Below are positions 8,483-17,065 of a stretch of DNA of 64,000 nucleotides, piece after piece. Location of the stretch: assembly GCF_030369675.1 (NCBI RefSeq), contig NZ_CP128477.1, positions 1,426,001-1,490,000 of the forward strand. The letters are read 5' to 3'. How positions within the stretch are numbered: position 1 is the first letter of the stretch; each line of letters begins with the position of its first letter. Below the pieces are notes generated by a model. That model saw nothing but the letters and a program-made list of their open reading frames with translations, did no database searches and had not been told where the DNA came from. Both the position numbers and the translations under genes were made by a program. The DNA is from Peteryoungia algae. GTDB lineage: Bacteria; Pseudomonadota; Alphaproteobacteria; Rhizobiales; Rhizobiaceae.

Positions 8483-10618
8483 CTAAATTGCCCCCTCGAC
8501 ATCGATGGCAATCCTCGTTGCTTGAACCTGGTGCCATAGCGGGATTGGCCAATCCCCACCATTTTCGATGGCCTCGGCGAACACCTCCAGTTCCTTTTTC
8601 TGCCCCTTGTCCGGCTTCCGAAGCGAAACTTCCTCGTTCTTGGCGCCAACTTTTCGGAATAATCGATAGTCATCGATACTGATGACGTTGCCATCGCAGA
8701 ACACTTCCATCATCTCCTTCGAATAGGCACCCGCACCAAGTGCCGTGTAGGTCAGTGTCGCGACGGATCCATCCTCGAATGCAACGGTCGCGACGAAGTT
8801 GTCACTTGAGGAATAATGACCTGTTGCTGGGTTAATTGCCTTGGCATCGACCGTCGCTACGCGCGACTGAGTTAGGAAGGTGAACAGATCGTAGATATGG
8901 CAGGCTTCACCGCGATTGCGGCCCCCTCCTTCTCCACCATGAACCCAGTGATCTAACGGTATGTAACCGGCGTTCATTCTGTAATTGATGATCATTGGAT
9001 TTGAGCGGTTAGCGACAGCAAGAGCCACACGTTCGACCAGAGGTGAGAAGCGACGATTAAAACCGGTAAACAAAAGCGGCTTTGTCTCCACATCCTCCTG
9101 ATAATAGTCCAAAATCGATGAAATTTCACCGGTGGTGAGCGCTAGCGGCTTTTCTAGAAGAACATGTTTCCCCGCCCTCAATGCGGCGACAGCGAGCTGA
9201 GCGTGGCTGTCGTGGCGCGTCGCGATAATAACTGCATCCACATCGTCATCGCCTAGAATTTCAGCATAATCCGTAGTGCAGTAGTTTGCGCCAAATCGTT
9301 TGGCAGTCGAAGCAGCATTGTGACCAGTTCGGCTCGCGATCGCCCGTAGCTCGAATTTTTCCTTCATTTCAAGGATGTTCGGAAGGTGCATGCCCTTGGC
9401 GAAGCCACCTGCACCGATGATGCCGAGCCTTATGCGTTTCTTGCCGTTTGGAGCCGGCGATAGCCGCGGGAGAACGATACGGCGTTCGGCAGGGAGCACG
9501 CTCGGCTGATAGGAGAGAAGGACGAGAAGCGGCTTTTGAGAGCCAGCCTGCAGCCGGCGGTAGGCCTCGTCGACATTCTCCAAGGGATACTTCACGGTTA
9601 TGAGTGAGGTGATGTCGATTAGCTTGTCCGACAGCAACCGCAGATATTCTGCCATATTGCGACCTTCTGTCCAGCGGACGTAGGCCACGGGATAGTCAAG
9701 TCCACCTTCTTCGTAGCGCTCGTCATATCGCCCCGGTCCGTATGACGAGGATACCAGAAAGTCTAACTCCTTCGCGTAGAAGTCACCCCGATTGAGATCG
9801 AGACCGACGTCGCCGACTAAGACCACGCGCGCCTTCTTCCGACACATGCGGAACGCGGCCGACACAATTTCGCTGGATTGGCTGGCGGCCGTTATGATGA
9901 CGCCGTCCGCACCGATGCCACCCGTCACCCGCGCAACTTGGCTTACCTCGTCAACATCGGAAGGATGCATACCCCAGTCAAGTCCCTGAGAACGCGCGTC
10001 GTCGAGCCGATTCCGATCAACATCGAAACCGATGACCCGACAACCGTTTGCTCGCAGCATCTGCGCGGTCAGTTGCCCGATGAACCCGAGCCCAACGACA
10101 ACAAATGTCTCACCTATGGTTGGGGCTGCACGTCTTATCCCTTGAAGGGCTATGGCGCCCAGTGCAACAGTCGAAGCTTGCTCGAACGTCACAGAGTCCG
10201 GCACTACAATGGCAAGGTTCGTCGGGATGCAGACATACTCGGCATGAAAGGCACATTGCGCGCCGGCGCATGCCACCCGATCCCCAATCTTGAAGTTGCT
10301 AACGCCCTCTCCGACCGCAACGACGCACCCTGCGCCGGAGTAACCCGTCGGCAACTCCACAGACAAACGGCTTTGTACAAGCCGCATAGTCTGGGTCAGT
10401 CCATCGGACCGCACCATGTCGACGACCTTCTTGACATTCTTAGGCTGCTGAAGTGCGCGTTGAACAATCGAGCGCCCGGTCGCCTTCACCCCCGACACTT
10501 CCGTCCCTACCGAGATGCAGGAATGGTCCATTTTCACGAGCACCGTGCCGGGCGTAGCGAGAGGCGCTGGCACCTCCTCCAACCTAACCTCACCCTCGCT
10601 CACGATAACTTGTTTCAT
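8483..10618 (-). CDS. Bi-domain oxidoreductase: zinc-type MDR dehydrogenase fused to Gfo/Idh/MocA domain
   Basis: A 711-aa fusion. Residues about 1-360 form a medium-chain dehydrogenase with a VVVGLGFIGQL Rossmann motif. From about 395 a second Rossmann motif IGAGGFAKGMHLP opens a Gfo/Idh/MocA domain with the LLEKPLALT motif near 487. Both halves are nucleotide-dependent oxidoreductases, so the protein could carry out paired oxidation and reduction on one sugar. This fusion family is known from polysaccharide loci, but its reaction is not established to my knowledge. The ATG at 10618 overlaps the stop of the upstream dehydrogenase gene by 4 bp. Confidence 0.85.
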   Translation of the reverse strand: MKQVIVSEGEVRLEEVPAPLATPGTVLVKMDHSCISVGTEVSGVKATGRSIVQRALQQPKNVKKVVDMVRSDGLTQTMRLVQSRLSVELPTGYSGAGCVVAVGEGVSNFKIGDRVACAGAQCAFHAEYVCIPTNLAIVVPDSVTFEQASTVALGAIALQGIRRAAPTIGETFVVVGLGFIGQLTAQMLRANGCRVIGFDVDRNRLDDARSQGLDWGMHPSDVDEVSQVARVTGGIGADGVIITAASQSSEIVSAAFRMCRKKARVVLVGDVGLDLNRGDFYAKELDFLVSSSYGPGRYDERYEEGGLDYPVAYVRWTEGRNMAEYLRLLSDKLIDITSLITVKYPLENVDEAYRRLQAGSQKPLLVLLSYQPSVLPAERRIVLPRLSPAPNGKKRIRLGIIGAGGFAKGMHLPNILEMKEKFELRAIASRTGHNAASTAKRFGANYCTTDYAEILGDDDVDAVIIATRHDSHAQLAVAALRAGKHVLLEKPLALTTGEISSILDYYQEDVETKPLLFTGFNRRFSPLVERVALAVANRSNPMIINYRMNAGYIPLDHWVHGGEGGGRNRGEACHIYDLFTFLTQSRVATVDAKAINPATGHYSSSDNFVATVAFEDGSVATLTYTALGAGAYSKEMMEVFCDGNVISIDDYRLFRKVGAKNEEVSLRKPDKGQKKELEVFAEAIENGGDWPIPLWHQVQATRIAIDVEGAI

Positions 10619-11874
10619 TGCCAGAAACCACGCGTATCAACGACCACCTTACCTAGGAGCAAGGATGGATCTATCGTCTTGAAGGCACGATGGTCGACAA
10701 GGAGCACCACAATATCGGCTTCTGCCACGGCCTGCTCGAATTGGGCGAGCGCTGCTTTCCCTTCAAGGGTAGCGGGCAAATGCTCGATGAACGGTTCAAC
10801 GACCATGATATCGATGGCTGCACCTTGTCCCGCAAGGGCTTCAACGATTTCCAAGGCCGGGCTCTCGCGCAGGTCATCGACATTGGCTTTAAATGAGAGG
10901 CCAAGGCAAGCGACTTTGGCCCGTTCAGCAACCAGTAGCCGATCGCTCACGGCCTTCATGACCTTATCGACGACCCAAAGCGGCTTCCCGTCATTCACTT
11001 CTCGAGCAGTACGGATCAAACGGGCGACATCGGGAGCGGAGTGGACAATAAACCAGGGGTCCACAGCAATGCAGTGTCCGCCCACACCCGGGCCTGGATT
11101 AAGAATGCTAACCCGAGGGTGCTTGTTCGCGAGCCTAATCAGCTCCCAAACATTAATGCCTATTTGATCGCAGATCAGCGACAGTTCATTCGCGAAACCG
11201 ATATTGACGTCGCGGAAGGCGTTTTCCGTCAACTTCGTCATTTCAGCCGTTCTGGAATCCGTGACAAAACATTCACCTCGGACAAACGTCTCATAAAATC
11301 TGCGGGCTTTGGAAGAGCATTCTAGTGTCATGCCACCGATGACACGGTCGTTCTTAACCAGTTCGGTGATAATGCTGCCCGGAAGGACTCGCTCCGGGCA
11401 ATAGGCCACGTTGACGTCTGGTTGCGCGCAGGACTCGTGAGGAAAAGCCAGATCCGGCCTGAGCTCTGAAAGCCAAGCAGCCATTTTCTCAGTCGTACCG
11501 ACCGGCGAGGTCGATTCCAGGATGATGAGTGAACCTGGACGAAGTACGTCGGCGATCGAGCGGGAGGCCTGCTCCACAAATCTCAGATCGGGCTCGTTTC
11601 CATCTTTGAAGGGTGTCGGGACGGCAATCACGAAAACATCGGAAGGCTGCGCCGTTGCGGATGCACGCAAGCGGCCTTCACTAACCACTCCTTGCACTAG
11701 GCCGGCAAGATCAGTCTCTACGATATGAATCTGGCCGCGATTGATGAGTTCGACAACGTCAGCGTTTACATCAACGCCGACAACCTCATGTCCCACGCTT
11801 GCAAGAACGGCCGCGGTGGGCAGCCCGATATACCCCAGCCCAATGACCGACACCTTCAACTTAGGAAAACTCAT
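10615..11874 (-). CDS. wecC: UDP-N-acetylmannosamine/UDP-GlcNAc 6-dehydrogenase (WecC/WbpA family)
   Basis: A 419-aa UDP-sugar dehydrogenase that oxidises the C6 hydroxyl to a carboxylate with two NAD+. The N-terminal GLGYIGLPTA motif binds NAD. The catalytic cysteine is near residue 267 in GPGVGGHCIAVDPWF, and the substrate-binding TKLTENAFRDVNI block is present. The adjacent WecB-type epimerase suggests UDP-ManNAc as substrate, giving UDP-ManNAcA; an alternative is WbpA-like use of UDP-GlcNAc. I prefer the ATG at 11874, with GGGGA upstream, over an in-frame TTG at 11895. It overlaps the epimerase gene by 14 bp. Confidence 0.86.
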   Translation of the reverse strand: MSFPKLKVSVIGLGYIGLPTAAVLASVGHEVVGVDVNADVVELINRGQIHIVETDLAGLVQGVVSEGRLRASATAQPSDVFVIAVPTPFKDGNEPDLRFVEQASRSIADVLRPGSLIILESTSPVGTTEKMAAWLSELRPDLAFPHESCAQPDVNVAYCPERVLPGSIITELVKNDRVIGGMTLECSSKARRFYETFVRGECFVTDSRTAEMTKLTENAFRDVNIGFANELSLICDQIGINVWELIRLANKHPRVSILNPGPGVGGHCIAVDPWFIVHSAPDVARLIRTAREVNDGKPLWVVDKVMKAVSDRLLVAERAKVACLGLSFKANVDDLRESPALEIVEALAGQGAAIDIMVVEPFIEHLPATLEGKAALAQFEQAVAEADIVVLLVDHRAFKTIDPSLLLGKVVVDTRGFWQ

Positions 11875-13009
11875 ATTGTCCCAAATCCCCTTCAATTACA
11901 CGCATAATACGTCCGGACGCATGACCGTCACCATAGGGATTATGGGCCATGCTCATAGTTGCATAGTAAGAGGGATCCGTCAGAAGGCGTGAGGTTTCTT
12001 CGAAAATCTTATGTTCATCGACACCGACAAGGCGTACGGTTCCAGCAGTGACCGCCTCTGGTCGCTCGGTCGTATCCCGCATAACCAACACCGGCTTGCC
12101 AAGCGACGGCGCCTCCTCCTGAACACCGCCGGAATCAGTTATGATTATATGAGCACGGCTCATCAGCATCACGAAGGGCAGGTAGTCCATGGGCGGCACC
12201 AGATGAATGTTTGGAACCCCGTCCAGAAGCTCATGAACAGGCTTCATGACATTCGGATTCGGATGAACGGGGTAAACAATATCGGCGTTTTGCTCTGCTG
12301 CGATGCGCTTCAGAGCCCTGCAGACTGCCTGAATACCATTCCCAAAATTCTCACGTCGGTGTCCAGTAACTAGAACTAAATTTCGGCTAGTATTTACTAA
12401 CCAAGGCATTGCAACGAACAGTTCGCTCAGAACAGATGGTTCCTTAGATATCTTGTCCACAATGCTCAAGAGTGCATCGATAACGGTATTTCCCGTGACC
12501 CAAACCCTCTCCGGAGAGACCTGCTCTTTTAGTAGATTTTCTCGGGCATTGAGGGTAGGTGCGAAATGAAGCGAAGCAAGCTGACCAACAAAACGTCTGT
12601 TCATTTCCTCCGGCCAAGGAGCATTAATGTTACCTGTTCTTAGACCAGCCTCTACGTGGCCCACTGGCACTTTGTTATAGAACCCCGCAAGTGCTGCTGC
12701 AAACGCGGACGTTGTATCACCGTGAACCAGAATAAGGTCCGGCTTTCGCTCACGAATTACTCCGCTCACGCCCTGAAGAACGGCCTCCGTCACGCTCTCC
12801 AAGGATTGATTGGATCGCATAATGTCTAAGTCAATGTCCGGTACAATTGAAAACAAGCTCAGCACCTGATCTAAAAGACCACGATGCTGACCCGTTACGC
12901 AGACTGTCACCTCGTACTTCCCTGACGATGTCAACTGCTTTACGACGGGAGACATTTTAATCGCTTCTGGGCGTGTTCCAAACACGACTAGGATTTTTTT
13001 GTAATTCAC
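11861..13009 (-). CDS. wecB: Non-hydrolysing UDP-N-acetylglucosamine 2-epimerase
   Basis: A 382-aa protein that interconverts UDP-GlcNAc and UDP-ManNAc. Family motifs are clear: FGTRPEAIKM at the N-terminus, VHGDTTSAFA, HVEAGLRTG and the C-terminal TDSGGVQEEAP with KPVLVMRDTTERPE. The start is GTG at 13009, preceded by CAGGGGAACTGC; an in-frame start at 13060 would add 17 residues that do not resemble the family. This is the first gene of the minus-strand polysaccharide operon, so the promoter should lie within 13010-13200, although I could not pick a convincing -35/-10 pair. Confidence 0.92.
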   Translation of the reverse strand: MNYKKILVVFGTRPEAIKMSPVVKQLTSSGKYEVTVCVTGQHRGLLDQVLSLFSIVPDIDLDIMRSNQSLESVTEAVLQGVSGVIRERKPDLILVHGDTTSAFAAALAGFYNKVPVGHVEAGLRTGNINAPWPEEMNRRFVGQLASLHFAPTLNARENLLKEQVSPERVWVTGNTVIDALLSIVDKISKEPSVLSELFVAMPWLVNTSRNLVLVTGHRRENFGNGIQAVCRALKRIAAEQNADIVYPVHPNPNVMKPVHELLDGVPNIHLVPPMDYLPFVMLMSRAHIIITDSGGVQEEAPSLGKPVLVMRDTTERPEAVTAGTVRLVGVDEHKIFEETSRLLTDPSYYATMSMAHNPYGDGHASGRIMRVIEGDLGQYEFS

Positions 13010-13630
13010 GCAGTTCCCCTGAGATCGCGACTGACAGACCAACAAGCGATTATCCAACACGCATCGTTGGAGTGCCCGTTATAAGCAATGTTTAGCTTGA
13101 ACACGCCAAATTGCGTCCCGCGGATGGCCATACCCGCACTCATTAAACATGGATAGCAATTCCTGATAGTCCTCGATGTACACTTACGGCCATTAACCAT
13201 AACGGAGCTCTTTGTTCCGGGTGCGTTCTATTTGCTTGCCGGAATACCATCTCCGGGCTAAGTCTGGGTTGTGCCGGATAAATCAAACGATCTCCGGAAC
13301 TTAAGCGGCCCCCGATGGTGGTGGAACACCGAACGAGGGCCTGACCCGCAACCTTATCTGAGAAGGAATTGGGCTATGAAGACCCTTATCTGCTTCGCTT
13401 TCGTGATGGAAGCACTCCCTTATATGGATCCTGTTGATCCCTTATCAGATCGTGCCCTGCCGAGCAGGCGTCGTGCCTTTGCTGGCTGCGGTTCACCGTA
13501 TGCGTTTCCGCAGGCCTGATCGAACAATTCTGACATTCGCAGGCATTTGTAATGGTCGAGCGCGCCGGATGGCGTCCTCAGCCGGGCCATGACTCTTGCG
13601 CTGATGTCACTCAACAACAGGATACATTAA
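13010..13630. other. Divergent intergenic region
   Basis: About 620 bp between the minus-strand polysaccharide operon and the plus-strand nuclease/AAA/protease cassette. It must hold promoters for both directions. Small reading frames exist (for example 13376-13519, with AGAAGGAA upstream), but none has a recognisable product. No tRNA, terminator-like hairpin or long repeat was noticed. A left attachment site of the island could lie here, but I could not find a copy of the tRNA-Ser 3' end. Confidence 0.4.
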
Positions 13631-14569
13631 ATGAACAATACTGTTTCCGGTGCGGCTGCCGCACCAACCCATTCGCATGCCGTCAATCCGGATGTGCTGC
13701 ATTCGAGGCTTGATGGATTGTGCAATCAGGTGCTGACATCGAGCTTCGGCTCGACCGCTCTGATGGACGCGCTTGCCTCAGGACTTTCCGACGTTTCCAG
13801 CCTGCTGCGCGGTGTGCCGGCAGCCGAAGGTCGCCTCATCGAGCGTGGCATTCAGATGATCGCGGGGCTTAATCCCGACCTTGTCGTGCTGACGGAGAAC
13901 ATTCGCCTGCCAGTCAGCAAGGCAGCTCTCGATGTCGTCGAGCGCAACGATCCTCGCCATTATGCATCACTGACGCTGGATGCCGATAGCGGTGGTCGGC
14001 GGGGCTACACGCCAGATATGATCATCGTGAACCGGGGCTCTAAGGTTGCACATGTTGTAGACGTCAAGCGCAGTCTCAGCTCCTACGATGCTGTCCGACT
14101 GCAGGAGTTGAAGAAGCGGATGCTCGCTGGCGCACTGACCGTTCCTGATCTGCTCTATCAAGAGCATCACCGGCTGGCCGTTGAAGCCGTCCATGTCGTC
14201 ATGCTCGACGCCCAGAATGGCAGTCGCGAAGCGTCCTCGGGTATCTGGCCTGTGAGCGATATCGATCACCTGCTTGGCGTCGAAGGTGCGGGCAAAGCGA
14301 TCGCCTATCTGCGGCGGGCGTTTCAGACCGCAGTCGAGCAAGTCTGGCGTGAGGCGCTGCAACATTATCGTCGAGCGCGGGACTTGAGCGAGGACGATCG
14401 TCGGGCAGGGGCCATGCCATGGCTCGTGACCCAGCAACATGCTCCCGATGAGCGCATACTGTTCGGCAGTGACGATCGAATAGTTGGGGCTACAAGCACA
14501 AGCGAGCGACCTGAGATCCGCATCGGGTTTGCCAGTCTGCCAACCGTTCGGCTACAGGCGCTGAGCTAG
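13631..14569 (+). CDS. Uncharacterised protein with PD-(D/E)XK-like nuclease signature
   Basis: A 312-aa soluble protein of unknown family. Residues 128-146 read PD (128-129), a hydrophobic strand and then D144-V-K146, which matches the PD-(D/E)XK nuclease core (P-D, spacer, D-x-K). Upstream helix glutamates E67 and E71 and a Q158 after the core fit the fold. If real, it cleaves DNA or RNA with Mg2+. The assignment rests only on this pattern. It is the first gene of a plus-strand group with a 141-aa unknown, an AAA+ ATPase and an M41 protease. ATG at 13631 has AGGA 9 bp upstream. A hairpin follows its stop at 14581-14598. Confidence 0.72.
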   Translation: MNNTVSGAAAAPTHSHAVNPDVLHSRLDGLCNQVLTSSFGSTALMDALASGLSDVSSLLRGVPAAEGRLIERGIQMIAGLNPDLVVLTENIRLPVSKAALDVVERNDPRHYASLTLDADSGGRRGYTPDMIIVNRGSKVAHVVDVKRSLSSYDAVRLQELKKRMLAGALTVPDLLYQEHHRLAVEAVHVVMLDAQNGSREASSGIWPVSDIDHLLGVEGAGKAIAYLRRAFQTAVEQVWREALQHYRRARDLSEDDRRAGAMPWLVTQQHAPDERILFGSDDRIVGATSTSERPEIRIGFASLPTVRLQALS

Positions 14570-14580
14570 GCCAAGTTATC

Positions 14581-14598
14581 GGCCGGCCAGCGCCGGCC
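14581..14598 (+). other. Intercistronic hairpin
   Basis: GGCCGGC and GCCGGCC form a 7-bp perfect stem with a CAGC loop just after the nuclease-like gene. No T-run follows, so it is more likely an mRNA processing or stabilising hairpin, or a weak terminator, than a strong intrinsic terminator. It could lower expression of the downstream three genes relative to the first. Confidence 0.4.
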
Positions 14599-14675
14599 AC
14601 TTCCCCCATCCATCCATCTACTCATTCCGTAATTGCGACCGCGCATCTCAGATGCTGCGGCGGAGGAAACACGTC

Positions 14676-15101
14676 ATGTCCAAACAACCCTCTGCAACCA
14701 TCATTCCCTTCCCGATCCGCCCTGCCTCTCCGCCCAAAGCGGTCACGGAGACGACAGCTCATTCTTCAGCGCCCGTGACACCGACGCCGAAGAAGCTATC
14801 GCGAGCCCGGCAGTCCTTCGAAGCGCTGATGGCCCGTCCCGAAAGCTCATCGCCTGAAAACTGTATCCCATACCGGGCGTTTAACAAGCGGCAGACGGTC
14901 AGCCTCCCGATCGACCCCGCCTTCATTGTGCGCCAGGCCATTCATTGGACCCGTAAACGGCCAATCGCCTTGAGCAGCCTTCCTGACATGATCCGCAAAG
15001 ATCTCGAGAAACTTTGCGCGGCAGGCGACCCGACCGGACTGATGGTCCGCGACTGGCTCGAAGGCAAAGGCCCGAAGCCTGTGGTTGAGGAGAAGGCATG
15101 A
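14676..15101 (+). CDS. Uncharacterised 141-aa protein of the AAA/protease cassette
   Basis: No family recognised. The N-terminal 50 residues are rich in Pro, Ser and Thr and look disordered; the C-terminal 80 residues are predicted mixed and helical (region from RQTVSLPIDPAFIVRQAI onward) and end in a charged tail. The chosen ATG at 14676 has GGAGG 9 bp upstream; an in-frame start at 14652 lacks this. Its stop overlaps the ATG of the AAA+ ATPase by 4 bp, so the two are translationally coupled. A role as adaptor or substrate-recruiting factor for the ATPase is only a guess from position. Confidence 0.68.
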   Translation: MSKQPSATIIPFPIRPASPPKAVTETTAHSSAPVTPTPKKLSRARQSFEALMARPESSSPENCIPYRAFNKRQTVSLPIDPAFIVRQAIHWTRKRPIALSSLPDMIRKDLEKLCAAGDPTGLMVRDWLEGKGPKPVVEEKA

Positions 15102-17065
15102 TGGAGATCCTCACCGATCGCGTGACGCGATATCTGCTACGCCGCATCCGACGGCTTGCCGTTCTCGACCTCTATCAGCATGCAGCTGTCGCAGGTCTGC
15201 TTGACGAGATCGCTTATGACGCTGGTGGCAGTACTGGTCCAACTATGATCAGTCGCTGGTCTCCGACTGTCGAACTGATGCATCTGTTGTCGCTCGGAGA
15301 TCAGGGCAAACAGATCTTGGCACGCAGGCTCGGCCATGCCGGCCAGCACGCAGATAGCCTCGCAGAACACTGGCAGTCTCAGCAAGCGCCAGCGGCAGCC
15401 GCTCGAGAAGCCCGGACGTCGTCGATGTCGTCATTGGTGTCTTCGTCAGCATGCGATACAGAGCTTGAGCGCCAGGCCGCATCCGAGCGTAAGGCACTGG
15501 CCGTTCTTCGCGAACAACAGCCGCTTCCGAAAGCCGCACCCGTTGCGGTGGCTCTGCTGATTGCCCGCGCTGTCGGATCACACCCTGGCGGATGGGAGGC
15601 GCTGCGGTCGATACTGCGCCGCCCGGACCCGTTCATCGTGATGCGCATTCCAGTCCCGGGCTTTCAGCGACATTGTGGGCGTTCCCTCGAAGACGGACTG
15701 ATCATCCCGTCATGGATGAAGCTTGATGAACTCGTGCGTCTCGCCGGGATCTGCGACTACGGTGATCGGCGGCCGGGGAAACTGCGCAAGCGGATCAAGA
15801 CGATTGCGGGAAGCGAAGTTCACAAAATCTCTGATCGAGCCCTTAGCAGAGCCCTCAGTGACGCGGTCAACAGCGAGCCTCCCCCGCCCATTCTGCTGGT
15901 CGATCAGACGAACCAGGACCTGCCTGAAATCATCATGCACGCCGCCGACCTTGTGCTTGAGGCCGATGGGCTCGACCATACCTTGCTGTCCGAGCTACTC
16001 CAGATCTGTTGCGGCATCGCCCCCAAACAGTCACTCGCGTTGATGCGGGAGAAAGGTCTGACACTTGATCATCTGCATCTCGATGACCTCGCCCTGATCG
16101 TCCGTCCGGGGCGGTCCAGTGCGGAAATCGTTTCCGCATTTGAAGCTCTAAGGGAAGATCGCGCATCAGATCTGGAGAGTGGTGATGGCGAAGGCTCCGA
16201 CGGTTCCGGCCGCAGGAAGAGCTCGGGCGTTCCGGAATGGCGGTCGGGTGCAAAGCCTGAAGAGAAACGCAAGAGCGCTGGCTCTGCGACCGTCGAAGTC
16301 ATCCGCCCGCAACCTGCCGACGCCGAGGCCGTTCTGCGGGTCGAGACGCTCAGCGGCTATGGCGAGGCGGCAGACTGGGCTACCAGTCTCAAGCTCGATC
16401 TGGATCTCTGGCGTAACGGCCTGCTGGACTGGAGCGAACTGAGCAGCCGATTGCTTCTCTCCGGTCCACCGGGAATAGGCAAAACCACGTTCGCGAGAGC
16501 GCTCTGCAACACACTGCAGGTACCGCTGCTCGCGACATCCGTCGCTCGCTGGCTCGAGGCCAGTTATCTTGGCGACGTCCTGAAATCGATCAATGCCGCC
16601 TTCACAGTAGCGTCCGAGCACCGGCCTGCGATCCTCTTCGTCGACGAGATCGACAATCTCGGATCACGCGCTTCAGGCGATAGCAGAGGCCATAAAGGTC
16701 ATGATGATTATTGGGCATCGCTGATCAACCGGGTCCTTGAGCTGATCGATGGGGCTGCAAAGACCGAAGGTGTGATTATCGTTGCTGCAACGAACCTGCC
16801 GGAGAAGCTCGATCCGGCACTCCTGCGATCAGGACGGTTAGAGCGACATGTACAGATCCCACGGCCAGACATCGACGCACTCACTGGCATTCTTGCGCAT
16901 CATCTCGGGACAGACCTCGCGAAAGTCATCGAGACCGCTCCGAAGTCGGACACATTCGACGTAACTCAAGTGGATGGCAAGCTTGAGCCGGATGCGACCA
17001 AATCGAGTGTCGAACACATCCCGGTTAACGCAAAGGCGTCAGGCAGCAGGAGGAATACTGTATGA
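15098..17065 (+). CDS. AAA+ ATPase, FtsH/Cdc48-type ATPase module with long unknown N-terminal region
   Basis: A 655-aa protein. Residues 1-355 are an unrecognised, largely helical region; 355-400 is a Ser/Gly/Lys-rich linker; the AAA+ module follows. Walker A GPPGIGKT is at about 456-463, Walker B ILFVDEID at about 510-517, a sensor-1 AATNLP block, and the arginine-finger region LDPALLRSGRLERH near 570-583. These motifs are those of FtsH-type AAA proteins. The lid domain breaks off into an unrelated C-terminal tail, and the next gene begins with a lid-like helix bundle. The 3' end overlaps that gene by 4 bp. No transmembrane segments are evident, unlike cellular FtsH. Confidence 0.82.
   Translation: MMEILTDRVTRYLLRRIRRLAVLDLYQHAAVAGLLDEIAYDAGGSTGPTMISRWSPTVELMHLLSLGDQGKQILARRLGHAGQHADSLAEHWQSQQAPAAAAREARTSSMSSLVSSSACDTELERQAASERKALAVLREQQPLPKAAPVAVALLIARAVGSHPGGWEALRSILRRPDPFIVMRIPVPGFQRHCGRSLEDGLIIPSWMKLDELVRLAGICDYGDRRPGKLRKRIKTIAGSEVHKISDRALSRALSDAVNSEPPPPILLVDQTNQDLPEIIMHAADLVLEADGLDHTLLSELLQICCGIAPKQSLALMREKGLTLDHLHLDDLALIVRPGRSSAEIVSAFEALREDRASDLESGDGEGSDGSGRRKSSGVPEWRSGAKPEEKRKSAGSATVEVIRPQPADAEAVLRVETLSGYGEAADWATSLKLDLDLWRNGLLDWSELSSRLLLSGPPGIGKTTFARALCNTLQVPLLATSVARWLEASYLGDVLKSINAAFTVASEHRPAILFVDEIDNLGSRASGDSRGHKGHDDYWASLINRVLELIDGAAKTEGVIIVAATNLPEKLDPALLRSGRLERHVQIPRPDIDALTGILAHHLGTDLAKVIETAPKSDTFDVTQVDGKLEPDATKSSVEHIPVNAKASGSRRNTV

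Noticed and set aside
9878-11167. 429-aa plus-strand reading frame
   Set aside because: Crosses two real minus-strand genes (fused oxidoreductase and UDP-sugar dehydrogenase) and has no domain.
13376-13519. 47-codon frame with AGAAGGAA upstream in the divergent region
   Set aside because: Product has no motif, ribosome-site spacing is long, and nothing else supports it.
13010-13630. Left attachment site matching the tRNA-Ser 3' end
   Set aside because: No stretch resembling the T-arm and acceptor stem of the tRNA was found by eye.
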